NCBI GenBank assembly: GCA_965247265.1
Contig: OZ252002.1
Span: 434,001 to 498,000, forward strand
Reading direction: 5' to 3'
DNA: 64,000 bases
Source: G965247265 sp965247265
Lineage (GTDB): Bacteria; Pseudomonadota; Gammaproteobacteria; UBA4575
Shown here: positions 1 to 8,666 of the stretch, in pieces
How positions within the stretch are numbered: position 1 is the first letter of the stretch
How the letters are laid out: each line of letters begins with the position of its first letter
Notes under the pieces: model-generated
Told to the model about the DNA's origin: nothing
Database searches by the model: none
The model's input: the letters and a program-made list of their open reading frames with translations, nothing else
Made by a program: the position numbers and the translations under genes

Positions 1-58
1 GTTCTTGAAGTACAGGGTATGTTGATTTTACAATCTCTTTATCTTTATCACTTAACAT
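1..58 (-). CDS. Globin-family protein, N-terminal fragment (runs off the window)
   Basis: The reverse strand opens with ATG at 58-56, preceded by a strong GGGGAGAAGGA ribosome binding site. It reads MLSDKDKEIVKSTYPVLQE before the window edge. This matches the first helix of single-domain globins and flavohaemoglobins, which typically begin MLTxxxxxxVKxTxPVLxE. Only about 19 residues are visible, so the heme ligands cannot be checked and a single-domain globin cannot be told from an Hmp-type nitric oxide dioxygenase. It lies 55 bases downstream of the kinase-like gene on the same strand. Confidence 0.55.
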   Translation of the reverse strand, partial: MLSDKDKEIVKSTYPVLQE

Positions 59-113
59 TGAAATTCCTTCTCCCCAAAACTTTATAATAAATTTTCTATA
101 ATTTCTTAGGCAA

Positions 114-845
114 TTACCACTTCATATTTTCCAAATGTCTGCGCAATTGACCAACAGTTTTAAATTTCTTCAAAATCAAACTATATTTTAAACCACAACA
201 TATGTGTTTGATTGCATCAGGCTGCTTAGCGTAATGCTTAGATCCTCCCAATGCTTCATAAAATACTTGTATCAAGGTACCAATGTCAAACTTTCTAGTT
301 TCATGCTTCGACTCTTTTGCAGACAAAAGATCAACAAGTTTCAAATCAAACTCTAATCCAAATTTATTAACTATTATATTATCTGAATGGAGATCTCCGT
401 GATATTCATTAGATCCGTGTATACATTCAATCCCTTTAGTCAAAGCATATAGTAAATGTAAGGCTTGATAGGAAGACATACGTTTCCCCGGAAAACTTTT
501 AATAAATTCTGAAAGTAAATCTCCCTCAACAAATTCGGAGATTAGCACTGTTATAGGTATACGCTTAAAAACAAAATTCTCTTTTGTATGATACTGGATT
601 AATATTGGGCAGTGTCTGAGTTTGTGCAGCTTTTTCGCATAAAACTTAGCTGCTTTGTCATTTTCATTTCGATATGGATAGAATAATTTTGCAGCACGTT
701 CAATTCCTGTCCCCGTCTCAACAATTTTATATACCTCACCTTCCCATCCACTACCCAGTTTTGAAAGCACTTCATATTTCTTGGCAATTACTCTTCCTGC
801 TGACAAATCAAACGAGTTAAATTTATACTTAGTAGGCCGTTGCAT
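114..845 (-). CDS. Small protein kinase-like protein
   Basis: This 243-residue protein has the order of a Hanks-type kinase domain and little else. A glycine loop GSGWEG is at residues 31-36, a candidate beta-3 lysine in AAKLF at K53, and a catalytic loop YHGDLHSDN with D151 and N156. The metal-binding motif reads DLL (D172) instead of DFG. There is no membrane segment or sensor domain, and the C-terminal lobe is short. The adjacent sixA-like phosphatase is transcribed just before it, 18 bases away, which suggests a phospho-signalling pair, but that is inference. A small-molecule (aminoglycoside- or choline-type) kinase is possible, though the glycine loop favours a protein kinase. Confidence 0.7.
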   Translation of the reverse strand: MQRPTKYKFNSFDLSAGRVIAKKYEVLSKLGSGWEGEVYKIVETGTGIERAAKLFYPYRNENDKAAKFYAKKLHKLRHCPILIQYHTKENFVFKRIPITVLISEFVEGDLLSEFIKSFPGKRMSSYQALHLLYALTKGIECIHGSNEYHGDLHSDNIIVNKFGLEFDLKLVDLLSAKESKHETRKFDIGTLIQVFYEALGGSKHYAKQPDAIKHICCGLKYSLILKKFKTVGQLRRHLENMKW

Positions 846-863
846 TACTTCATTGTAAATCAG

Positions 864-1358
864 CTATAGTTTTTTTGGATAATCTAAATCAGCCAAGTCC
901 CCACTATGCTTAGTGATTCCGCTCCATGTTTCAACAGGTAAATTTATATGTGCTATTCCACATGTAGGCAGATTATCAATTTGAGCATCGCACAGTTCAT
1001 TGCACAAATACGTAAATCCCGGATTATGGCCTACTAACATTGCACATTGATGATTTTCATCAATATTACAAACAAGACTGAAAAGTGTGTTTAAACCAGC
1101 TTCATATATTTCTGGTTTGCATATAATATTTTGATTTTTATAGCCTCTTTCCTTGGCTATTAATTCAGCTGTAGTTATTGCCCGAAGCGCAGGACTTGAG
1201 TATATAAGGGTTATACCGATATCTTTATTGGCTAATCGTGTTCCCATTTCTGGCGCATTCTTCATACCTCGCTTATTCAATGGTCGGTCAAAGTCACTTA
1301 GCTGCGCATCATCCCAGCTTGATTTTGCGTGGCGAACAATAACAAGATTACAAGACAT
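864..1358 (-). CDS. sixA: SixA-type phosphohistidine phosphatase
   Basis: This is a 164-residue histidine phosphatase superfamily member, close to the usual SixA length. The N-terminal motif VRHAKSSWDD carries the catalytic histidine (RHA as in SixA, rather than RHG of mutases). DRPLNKRG and a second conserved histidine in VGHNPG follow. SixA removes phosphate from histidine-phosphorylated proteins such as HPt domains. The start at 1358 (MSCNLVI) was chosen because the longer reading adds 19 residues that overlap the upstream gene and do not resemble the family. It begins 10 bases after the chalcone-isomerase-like stop. Confidence 0.85.
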   Translation of the reverse strand: MSCNLVIVRHAKSSWDDAQLSDFDRPLNKRGMKNAPEMGTRLANKDIGITLIYSSPALRAITTAELIAKERGYKNQNIICKPEIYEAGLNTLFSLVCNIDENHQCAMLVGHNPGFTYLCNELCDAQIDNLPTCGIAHINLPVETWSGITKHSGDLADLDYPKKL

Positions 1359-1368
1359 TGTTTCGTTT

Positions 1369-1842
1369 TTATATATACATTGTGCTATGTGGCACATGTA
1401 AAAATTCAAACTCATCCCCGTCTTTTATTTCTTTGCCTAGCATAGATAAAAATACGTCTATTTCATTTTGTATGGGAGCACTGTCACCGTTTGCAGATTT
1501 ATCAAAACCCTCTCGTATCGCTTTTGCCATTTTGTCTGATGTTATTTTAGACGAGATAATATTTAGTCGCAGGCATACCCCCTCATCCATTTTAAGCAAG
1601 TCACTTGAATCACTCTTTTTATTCTCTACGTATAAATCAGCAACATATAATTTTATAAAATATTTTGTGCGCGTCCCAGTCCCTTTATGAACGAGTGAAT
1701 GCTGTTTACATAGATTGTCGCCATTATAAGCTTCCCCTTGAACGAGGCATGTTGGCAATAAGACTATAATAAAGGCACATGCAGCAATTATATCTAACGG
1801 ATGTTTACAATATTTATAATGTATTCTCATACCTGTATTCAT
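1369..1842 (-). CDS. Chalcone isomerase-like secreted protein, C-terminus missing
   Basis: An N-terminal hydrophobic segment (roughly residues 15-35) looks like a signal peptide. It is followed by HKGTGTRTKYFIKLYVADLYVE and LNIISSKIT..KMAKAIREGF, typical of the bacterial chalcone-isomerase-like family (periplasmic proteins of uncertain role). Family members end with a conserved GxxxGxIxGxxFxxALLxIWLG block and about 40 further residues. Here the protein stops after FLHVPHSTMYI at 157 residues, and the missing block is not found in the other frames before sixA. It is probably a deletion derivative. Function is unknown and may be lost. Confidence 0.65.
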   Translation of the reverse strand: MNTGMRIHYKYCKHPLDIIAACAFIIVLLPTCLVQGEAYNGDNLCKQHSLVHKGTGTRTKYFIKLYVADLYVENKKSDSSDLLKMDEGVCLRLNIISSKITSDKMAKAIREGFDKSANGDSAPIQNEIDVFLSMLGKEIKDGDEFEFLHVPHSTMYI

Positions 1843-1877
1843 ATGTAATAACTTATAATTTTTGCGAGGCGAGAGTT

Positions 1878-2471
1878 TTACGAGTTTGCGTCGCGCGCTT
1901 TTATCCCTAAATATCCACCATGATGTCGTCTTCCATAGTCTTCCCTGCTAAATTCTTTGACTTCCATAAGCAGTAACGCCAATGCATCACTTATTGCAAG
2001 CATTACGGCCATGCTTGTGGTTGGAGTAAGACCAAGATGGCACGCCTCTTTTATAACCCCCATATCGATAACAACATCACTTTGTTCTCGTAACATAGAG
2101 TCTGGATGTGAGGTAATCCCTATAACCGTATGCAGCCCCAGTTTACGCCCTGCCGCAAGCATATCTAGAACTTCACGGGTTTTACCGCTGGTTGAAAACG
2201 CCACAATGGCGTCTTTGTCTTCAATAAGACCAAGATCGCCATGAGCCGCTTCTCCGGGATGCACAAATGATGCTGGAGTACCCGTTGAGCATAATGTCGC
2301 TGAAAATTTGTTGGCAATATGACCCGCCTTACCCATACCGGTTGTTAATACCTTGCCTCTACAATCCTTCAATAGGTTCACGGCTCGCTCAAACTCATCG
2401 GTAACTGGTATTTCTGATATTGCCTGTGCTTCTTGTGCAAAGATTTCGCGTACTCGTCGTTTAATTTCCAT
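1878..2471 (-). CDS. Single-SIS-domain arabinose-5-phosphate isomerase (KdsD-like)
   Basis: The 197-residue product is a sugar isomerase (SIS) domain with LTTGMGKAGHIANKFSATL, the substrate loop HPGEAAHGDLG, STSGKTREV and the C-terminal GRRHHGGYLG typical of KdsD/KpsF. It would interconvert ribulose-5-phosphate and arabinose-5-phosphate for Kdo synthesis in lipopolysaccharide. Canonical KdsD is about 320 residues with two CBS domains after the SIS domain. They are absent here, as in known short versions. The start at 2471 (MEIKRRV) is preferred to the upstream in-frame codon, whose extra residues are low-complexity. It is divergent from the hydrolase gene. Confidence 0.8.
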   Translation of the reverse strand: MEIKRRVREIFAQEAQAISEIPVTDEFERAVNLLKDCRGKVLTTGMGKAGHIANKFSATLCSTGTPASFVHPGEAAHGDLGLIEDKDAIVAFSTSGKTREVLDMLAAGRKLGLHTVIGITSHPDSMLREQSDVVIDMGVIKEACHLGLTPTTSMAVMLAISDALALLLMEVKEFSREDYGRRHHGGYLGIKARDANS

Positions 2472-2562
2472 AATTAGTCTGCTGTAGTAATAACATATAA
2501 ATACGAGCATAGATTATAGTTGGCAACCAAGATTTAGTGAAATAAAAGCTTATACTTATTCA

Positions 2563-3378
2563 ATGATTATTAAATTTATTTTATCACTTGCACTATTTTA
2601 TGTAACCGCAATGGCTGCAATTTATTTTGCACAGACATTGTTTATATATTTGCCGGAAACGCCAACAAGGAATTTGGAGGCTAGCCCCACTGATATCGAT
2701 CTTCTATACGATAACGTTTTTCTAACAACAAAAGACCAAATTAAAATTCACGCATGGCATATACCAGCTAGCCAGGCAGAAAAGACTATCTTATTTATGC
2801 ATGGCAATGCTGGGAATATTTCTCACCGCTTAGAAACAATTCAAATTTATAATCAACTTGGATTCAATATATTAATATTTGACTACAGAGGCTACGGTGA
2901 AAGCGGTGGTAAACCAAGTGAGCGTGGCACATACCTGGATGCAATTTCAGCATGGGATTACTTGATTAAAGAAAAGAATGTACGGGCAGAAAATATTATT
3001 GTTGTTGGCAGATCCTTAGGTGGAGGTGTCGCCTCTGAATTAGCAAAAAACGTTACTCCTGCTATGTTAATCTTAGAATCGACATTTAGTTCAATGTCAG
3101 ATATCTCCAAAGAACACTACCCTTTTATGCCTACAAATTTAATTGTTAAACATAAATATAATACGGTGAACAAACTTAAAGAAATTTCATGCCCAATTGT
3201 AGTTGTGCATAGTAAAGATGACGAGTTAATCCCTTTTTCACATGGCCAGTTAATTTATGATTACGCCAATTCACCAAAGTATTTTATAGAGCTCCGTGGT
3301 GGTCATGGTAATGGCTTTATGCTTTCAAAGCATGAGTATATTTCAGGTTTGCAACACGCTTTTCAGACTATGCTGTAG
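2563..3378 (+). CDS. Membrane-anchored alpha/beta hydrolase (ABHD13/BEM46-like)
   Basis: The protein has 271 residues with one N-terminal hydrophobic segment (about 3-25), then an alpha/beta hydrolase fold. HGNAGNISHR forms the oxyanion region, FDYRGYGESGG follows, and GRSLGGGVA carries the nucleophile serine elbow. The acid is in HSKDDELIP and the histidine in GGHGNGF. This architecture matches the BEM46/ABHD13 group, whose substrates are mostly unknown. It is divergent from the KdsD-like gene and convergent with the FAH-family gene, so probably monocistronic. Confidence 0.8.
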   Translation: MIIKFILSLALFYVTAMAAIYFAQTLFIYLPETPTRNLEASPTDIDLLYDNVFLTTKDQIKIHAWHIPASQAEKTILFMHGNAGNISHRLETIQIYNQLGFNILIFDYRGYGESGGKPSERGTYLDAISAWDYLIKEKNVRAENIIVVGRSLGGGVASELAKNVTPAMLILESTFSSMSDISKEHYPFMPTNLIVKHKYNTVNKLKEISCPIVVVHSKDDELIPFSHGQLIYDYANSPKYFIELRGGHGNGFMLSKHEYISGLQHAFQTML

Positions 3379-3385
3379 TACCGAA

Positions 3386-4276
3386 TTAGTCGGCAATTAT
3401 TGCGTTTTTAATTTTCCCTATCGACTCTATTTCACATTCCACCACATCGCCCGGCATTAAATATTCTGGTGGATCACGCACATAGCCCACCCCACTAGGC
3501 GTTCCTGTCGCAATGATATCTCCAGATTCCAGCATCATCCCTTGCGACAAGCTTTCAATGACCGTTGCAACATCAAATATTTGATATTTTGTGTTTGAGT
3601 CCTGCTTAATATTGCCATTGACTCGACTTTTTAAATTAAGATGCTGAGGGTTTGGAATTTCATCTGCCGTTACAATCCATGGCCCCATTGGGCATGCCCC
3701 CGTAAAACTTTTGCCTAAAAAAAATTGTTTATGCCTCTTTTGAAAATCACGCGCAGAAATATCATTAATAATGGTGTAACCAAATACATGCTGCAGTGCA
3801 TTGTCTTTAGGAATACATTTACCACCTTTCCCAATAATTACACCTAACTCAACCTCCCAATCCATTTTATTTGATATAGCAGTGTTAACAGGAATATCTG
3901 AATAGGGTCCATTCATACTAGATGCAGCTTTAGTAAATACGATCGGAAATTTTGGTAGTTTCGGTGCTTCTAATGTCTTACCCGTTGTTTCTTCAACATG
4001 CTCGATATAATTCCAACCCAGACACATAATATTTTGGCGCGGCCTAGGGATAGGTGACAATAATTCCACCTCTGATAATGGAATCCACTGTTCAGGAGTA
4101 GCTTTTTGAATTATTTCACTCAGTTTCTGTAAGTTTTGTTCATTACCATCGATCACCTGTAGCATGCTATTTAAGCCATCAGGCCATTTAGCGCTACAAG
4201 AAGGAAATAAAACAGAATTTTCTTGCGTTACTGCAAGATGCACTTGATTATTGTATTTACATGTAGCTAATCGCAT
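3386..4276 (-). CDS. Fumarylacetoacetate hydrolase family protein
   Basis: The 296-residue product carries the FAH catalytic domain in its C-terminal two thirds. The motif NYIEHVEET is followed by PIVFTKAASSMNGP, the metal-binding DWEVELGVIIGKGG (Glu and Asp ligands) and ISARDFQ. GDIIATGTPSGVG is near the end. Family members hydrolyse or decarboxylate beta-diketo acids in aromatic catabolism, or act as oxaloacetate tautomerase/acylpyruvase. No aromatic degradation genes are nearby, so the substrate cannot be assigned. It is convergent with the upstream hydrolase (7 bases apart). Confidence 0.85.
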   Translation of the reverse strand: MRLATCKYNNQVHLAVTQENSVLFPSCSAKWPDGLNSMLQVIDGNEQNLQKLSEIIQKATPEQWIPLSEVELLSPIPRPRQNIMCLGWNYIEHVEETTGKTLEAPKLPKFPIVFTKAASSMNGPYSDIPVNTAISNKMDWEVELGVIIGKGGKCIPKDNALQHVFGYTIINDISARDFQKRHKQFFLGKSFTGACPMGPWIVTADEIPNPQHLNLKSRVNGNIKQDSNTKYQIFDVATVIESLSQGMMLESGDIIATGTPSGVGYVRDPPEYLMPGDVVECEIESIGKIKNAIIAD

Positions 4277-4389
4277 AACTTAATATACTCTACATAACTA
4301 TTGATATTAAAACAGGTATTCTAGCTTTAGCATAAATTTTGAATCTAGTGGTTTTTAATATTTACCCGCAATAAATCAAACTCTAATAT

Positions 4390-6528
4390 ATGAATTTTAA
4401 AAAAATAATAATTTTATTGTTAATCGCAATTTTAATTGCTGGGTTTTTTATTTTCGACCTACAACACTATCTTAATTTTTCATATATTAAAGCAATACAG
4501 GAAGATGTTTCGAGTTATTTCAATGTACACCCTGTCAGAACTGTCCTAATATTTTTCTTAGTGTATGTAGCAGTTGCGGGTCTTTCGATACCTGCTGTAG
4601 GCGCATTGTCTGTTTTGGCAGGCGCAATTTTTGGACTACCATTAGGTGTTGCTACAGTGCTACTTGCAGCAACCATAGGCGCAACCATTGCATTCTTGTA
4701 CTCACGTTATATTTTTCACGACTTTGTACAAACTCATTTTAGCGACAGGTTACAGGCAATTAATCGCGGCATTGAAAGAGATGGTAATTTCCACCTCTTT
4801 ACACTTAGATTAATCCCTATTTTTCCATTTTTAGTTATTAATTTAGTCATGGGTTTAACCTCCATGAAAACAGTTAATTACTCTGTGATAAGTCTACTTG
4901 GAATGCTTCCCGGGTCTATAATTTTCGTAAATGTAGGGACTCAACTTGCCGATATCGATACATTAGACGGAATTCTTACACCCAAAATAATACTTTCGTT
5001 TGTTCTCTTAGCAATGTTCCCTTGGATTGCAAAATTAATAATACAGCTAATAAAAACCAAACGTGCTTATAAAAATTTCGTCAGGCCAAAAAAGTATGAC
5101 CGTAATTTAATAGTAATCGGAGCGGGCTCAGCCGGTTTAGTATCTACATACATAGCTTCAGCTGTTAAGGCAAACGTCACGTTGATTGAAAAAAACAAAA
5201 TGGGAGGAGACTGTTTAAATACTGGATGTGTCCCTTCAAAAACATTAATACGCTCCGCTAAATTTATTTCACAAGTAAAACGTGCTGATCAATACGGATT
5301 TAATGCAACAGACGTTAGTTTCAATTTTTCTAATATTATGGCTCGTGTTCGCAGAGTTATCAAAAATATTGAACCGCATGAGTCTATTGAGCGTTACACA
5401 AAGCTAGGCGTTGACTGCATTCAAGGTAAAGCAACCCTTAAAGATCCTTGGACTGTTGAAGTAAATGGGAACCAACTAACCAGTAAGAGCATAATTATTG
5501 CAACGGGAGCTAAACCATTTATTCCAAATATCCCAGGTTTAGATAGTGTTGATTACTATACCTCTGAAACGATTTGGGATATTGATGAGCTGCCAAAGCG
5601 AATGGTGGTTTTAGGGGGAGGCCCTATCGGTTGCGAAATGGCACAATGCTTTGCGCGATTTGGCTCCGAGGTCACTCAAGTTGAAATAGTCGATAGAATC
5701 ATGATCCGTGAAGACCCTGAAATTTCGGCAATGGTAGCAGACAGCCTTACAAGAGACGGTGTACAAATACTTACAAATCACACCGCATCAGAAGTACTAC
5801 ATAAGAACAATCACAATGTTTTGGTTTGTAAAAATTTAAATGAAACAACCGAAGTTCCTTTTGATCTTTTATTAATAGCAGTAGGTCGAACTGCTCAAAC
5901 TCAGGATACTTGGAACGGGAATCTTCAGATAGAAAAAACGAAAAGTGGGAAATTACAATTAAACGAATTTTTGCAAACTAACTTCCCCAATATATACGCA
6001 TGTGGCGATGTTGCAGGCCCCTATGAGTTCACACATGTCGCTGCACATCAAGCTTGGTACGCAAGTGTAAACGCACTATTTTCACCATTTAAAAAATTTC
6101 GAGTAGATTATACCGTAATCCCTTGGTGCACATTTACGGAACCTGAAGTAGCTCGTGTGGGTCTTAATGAAGAAGAAGCACGCAATCAAAATATTGAATA
6201 TGAGGTTACACAATACGATATTTCTGCATTAGATCGAGCAATAGCGGATGAGGAAGCTTACGGGATTGTTAAAGTTATTACTGTTAAAGGGAAAGACAAA
6301 ATTCTTGGTGCAACAATAGTTGGGGATCACGCTGGTGATTTAATAACAGAATTTATTTCTGCAATGAAGCATCGGATAGGATTAAACAAAATTCTAGGTA
6401 CAATACATATTTACCCAACATTAGCTGAGGCAAATAAATACGCAGCAGGTGAATGGAAAAAAGCACATGCTCCTGAAAATATTTTAAACTGGATTAGAAA
6501 ATATCATTCCTGGCGCAGAAAATTTTAA
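4390..6528 (+). CDS. TVP38/TMEM64 membrane domain fused to mercuric-reductase-like FAD oxidoreductase
   Basis: This is a two-part protein of 712 residues. Residues 1 to about 235 form a DedA/TVP38-type membrane domain with several hydrophobic helices (GLSIPAVGALSVLAGAIFG, RLIPIFPFLVIN). From about residue 238 a pyridine nucleotide-disulfide oxidoreductase begins: FAD motif VIGAGSAGLVS, redox pair GGDCLNTGCVPSK, NAD(P) motif GGGPIGCEMAQ, FAD site YACGDVAG and the C-terminal HIYPTLAE. The heavy-metal-binding N-terminal domain of MerA is absent, so mercury reduction is not implied. This fusion is a known architecture. It lies 15 bases upstream of the ArsS-type gene, which suggests a shared operon. 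The electron acceptor is unknown. Confidence 0.85.
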   Translation: MNFKKIIILLLIAILIAGFFIFDLQHYLNFSYIKAIQEDVSSYFNVHPVRTVLIFFLVYVAVAGLSIPAVGALSVLAGAIFGLPLGVATVLLAATIGATIAFLYSRYIFHDFVQTHFSDRLQAINRGIERDGNFHLFTLRLIPIFPFLVINLVMGLTSMKTVNYSVISLLGMLPGSIIFVNVGTQLADIDTLDGILTPKIILSFVLLAMFPWIAKLIIQLIKTKRAYKNFVRPKKYDRNLIVIGAGSAGLVSTYIASAVKANVTLIEKNKMGGDCLNTGCVPSKTLIRSAKFISQVKRADQYGFNATDVSFNFSNIMARVRRVIKNIEPHESIERYTKLGVDCIQGKATLKDPWTVEVNGNQLTSKSIIIATGAKPFIPNIPGLDSVDYYTSETIWDIDELPKRMVVLGGGPIGCEMAQCFARFGSEVTQVEIVDRIMIREDPEISAMVADSLTRDGVQILTNHTASEVLHKNNHNVLVCKNLNETTEVPFDLLLIAVGRTAQTQDTWNGNLQIEKTKSGKLQLNEFLQTNFPNIYACGDVAGPYEFTHVAAHQAWYASVNALFSPFKKFRVDYTVIPWCTFTEPEVARVGLNEEEARNQNIEYEVTQYDISALDRAIADEEAYGIVKVITVKGKDKILGATIVGDHAGDLITEFISAMKHRIGLNKILGTIHIYPTLAEANKYAAGEWKKAHAPENILNWIRKYHSWRRKF

Positions 6529-6543
6529 TTTAAATTATTATGA

Positions 6544-7512
6544 ATGTTAATTATGCATGAGACGTTACATTTATTAAGTAAATCTAGCTTCCCGACTATT
6601 TATCGAAATAAAGTTAGTACTTTACAAGTAAATTTGGGTTATAAATGTAACCAATCTTGTGTTCATTGTCATGTAAATGCCGGGCCTACTCGTGAAGAAA
6701 TGATGTCTGCTACAACAATTAACACGATTATCGATTTTCTGCGCAATCAAAATATTAAAGCGCTAGACGTTACAGGTGGTGCGCCAGAGTTACACCCACA
6801 GTTTAATGACTTGGTTATAGCTGCTCGAAAACTATCTATACACGTTATTGATCGTTGTAACTTAACTATTCTTGAGGAGCCAGGATATGAATACTTGGCA
6901 AACTTTTTAGCCAGCCATCAAGTTGAAATAGTGGCATCTTTACCGTGCTACCTAGAAGAAAATGTAGACAACCAACGAGGTAAAGGTGTATTTGAAAAAA
7001 GCATTCGAGCATTAAAAATGCTTAATGCTATAGGGTATGGAAAAAATAATGAAATTCTGAAATTGACGTTAGTCTATAACCCACAAGGTCCACATTTACC
7101 GCCTCCGCAAGAAACGTTAGAGAATGACTATCGTAAAAATTTATCTAACTATGATGTAAGTTTTGATTCCTTATTTACAATTACTAATATGCCAATTAAA
7201 AGATTTGGGAGTACATTGGTAAGCCAGGGTCTCTTTGAAGAATACATGGAATTGTTGCGAAACTCATATGTGGAAAAGAACCTTGAATTCGTAATGTGTA
7301 AATCTCTAATTAGCGTGGATTGGCAAGGCTATGTCTATGATTGTGACTTTAACCAAATGCTCGGACGTCCTATAATAGATAAATATAAATTTCGTACCCA
7401 TCTATCAGAATTAATTGATACTGATCTTGAAATTAGGGAAATTTCAGTCGCTGATCATTGCTATGGATGTACAGCGGGTCAAGGAAGCAGCTGTGGTGGC
7501 GCTTTTAATTAA
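6544..7512 (+). CDS. arsS: ArsS-type radical SAM protein (arsenosugar biosynthesis)
   Basis: The 322-residue product has the radical SAM cluster motif CNQSCVHC with cysteines at 35, 39 and 42, followed by the GGAPEL SAM-binding loop. The C-terminal part (DUF3641 type) ends with DHCYGCTAGQGSSCGG. This matches the ArsS/rSAM_SeCys family, proposed to join a SAM-derived adenosyl group to dimethylarsenite en route to arsenosugars. All conserved C-terminal thiol positions visible here are cysteine codons; I see no in-frame TGA. No ArsM methyltransferase is in the window. An alternative start is the ATG at 6553. Confidence 0.8.
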   Translation: MLIMHETLHLLSKSSFPTIYRNKVSTLQVNLGYKCNQSCVHCHVNAGPTREEMMSATTINTIIDFLRNQNIKALDVTGGAPELHPQFNDLVIAARKLSIHVIDRCNLTILEEPGYEYLANFLASHQVEIVASLPCYLEENVDNQRGKGVFEKSIRALKMLNAIGYGKNNEILKLTLVYNPQGPHLPPPQETLENDYRKNLSNYDVSFDSLFTITNMPIKRFGSTLVSQGLFEEYMELLRNSYVEKNLEFVMCKSLISVDWQGYVYDCDFNQMLGRPIIDKYKFRTHLSELIDTDLEIREISVADHCYGCTAGQGSSCGGAFN

Positions 7513-7604
7513 ACCCTACATTAAATACTGCATCTAATCATATACATATAAATTTGTTACAAGCTGCTCTGAAATTTGAGTAACTCTTCATATACAATCC
7601 CTAT

Positions 7605-8666
7605 ATGTCTCGCCTATTTACAAACATAACACTGGTTCTAGCCCTCTTAGCGCCTTTTTTGCATGCAGAAGAAAAAAAATCTGCGCCTGCTGCAAATGTA
7701 GTAGTAGAAAAAGCCGTGAAAAAAAATGTCGCGCCTACCGCGTGGTATAGCGCTTCAGTAATCAGTCGAGATGATGCAAACCTGGCAGCAGAAATTTCCG
7801 GGCGATTAACATGGGTGGCTGAAGTTGGAGATAAAGTTATAAAAGGGGATCTTGTTGCAAAACTTGATGATGTTTTTATCAAACAAGAAGTGATAGAAGA
7901 ACAATCAATAATAAGCAGTGAAAAAGCTAAATATGATTTTCATTCCAAAGAAGTTGATCGTTATAAAAAACTATTACTAGATAACAATGTTGCAGAAATT
8001 CAACTTGATCAGGCTATGTCTGACCAATCCGTCTCACGAAGTAATATAGCTTCGGCAAAAGCAAGACTTGCACAAGCGCAGGAACGCTTAAAACGAACAG
8101 AGATTGTTGCACCATTTGATGGTGTAATTTCGAATCGAAACTTACAAGCTGGTGAGTGGGCAGAAAATGGTGCCTCGATAATTCGATTAGTAAATACTAG
8201 CAATTTAGAAATTCAAACACATATTCCTGCAAACGTTTTACAATTTATTACTATCGGCACGCCATTGGTATATACAGATGGTCATTTAAATGGTGAAGGT
8301 ATCGTTCGCGCCCTTGTGCCGGTTGGTGGTGATGTATCGCGTTTATATGAATTAAGAATTTCAGTTGTTGCCCCTAATTTAAGTGCAGGAAGCCTGTTAC
8401 GGGTTGCGATTCCAACTGAACATGCACGCGAAGTCGTACTTGTACCTCGAGACGCCTTAGTTTTGCGTAAAGAAGGTGTTTATGTTTTTCGCATAAATGA
8501 AAACTTAGTAGCGGAAAGAATTAGTGTAGAAACTGGGATAGCAGAAATTGATAGCATTGAAATTTTGGGTGAAATCAATCCGAATGACCTAATCGTAACT
8601 CGAGGTGGAGAAAATTTACGCCCCGGTACAACTGTAACAATAAAACCGCTGCATGCGGGTTCATGA
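7605..8666 (+). CDS. RND efflux periplasmic adaptor (membrane fusion protein)
   Basis: The 353-residue product has an N-terminal signal peptide (cleavage near FLHAEE) and a lipoyl-like barrel half (EISGRLTWVAEVGDKVIKGDLVAKLDD). A predicted helical hairpin lies at about residues 90-165, then the second half (IVAPFDGVISNRNLQAGEWAENG), beta-barrel and membrane-proximal domains. It would link the inner-membrane RND pump to an outer-membrane channel. Its stop overlaps the start of the pump gene (ATGA at 8663-8666), so translation is probably coupled. No outer-membrane TolC-type gene is present nearby. Confidence 0.9.
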   Translation: MSRLFTNITLVLALLAPFLHAEEKKSAPAANVVVEKAVKKNVAPTAWYSASVISRDDANLAAEISGRLTWVAEVGDKVIKGDLVAKLDDVFIKQEVIEEQSIISSEKAKYDFHSKEVDRYKKLLLDNNVAEIQLDQAMSDQSVSRSNIASAKARLAQAQERLKRTEIVAPFDGVISNRNLQAGEWAENGASIIRLVNTSNLEIQTHIPANVLQFITIGTPLVYTDGHLNGEGIVRALVPVGGDVSRLYELRISVVAPNLSAGSLLRVAIPTEHAREVVLVPRDALVLRKEGVYVFRINENLVAERISVETGIAEIDSIEILGEINPNDLIVTRGGENLRPGTTVTIKPLHAGS

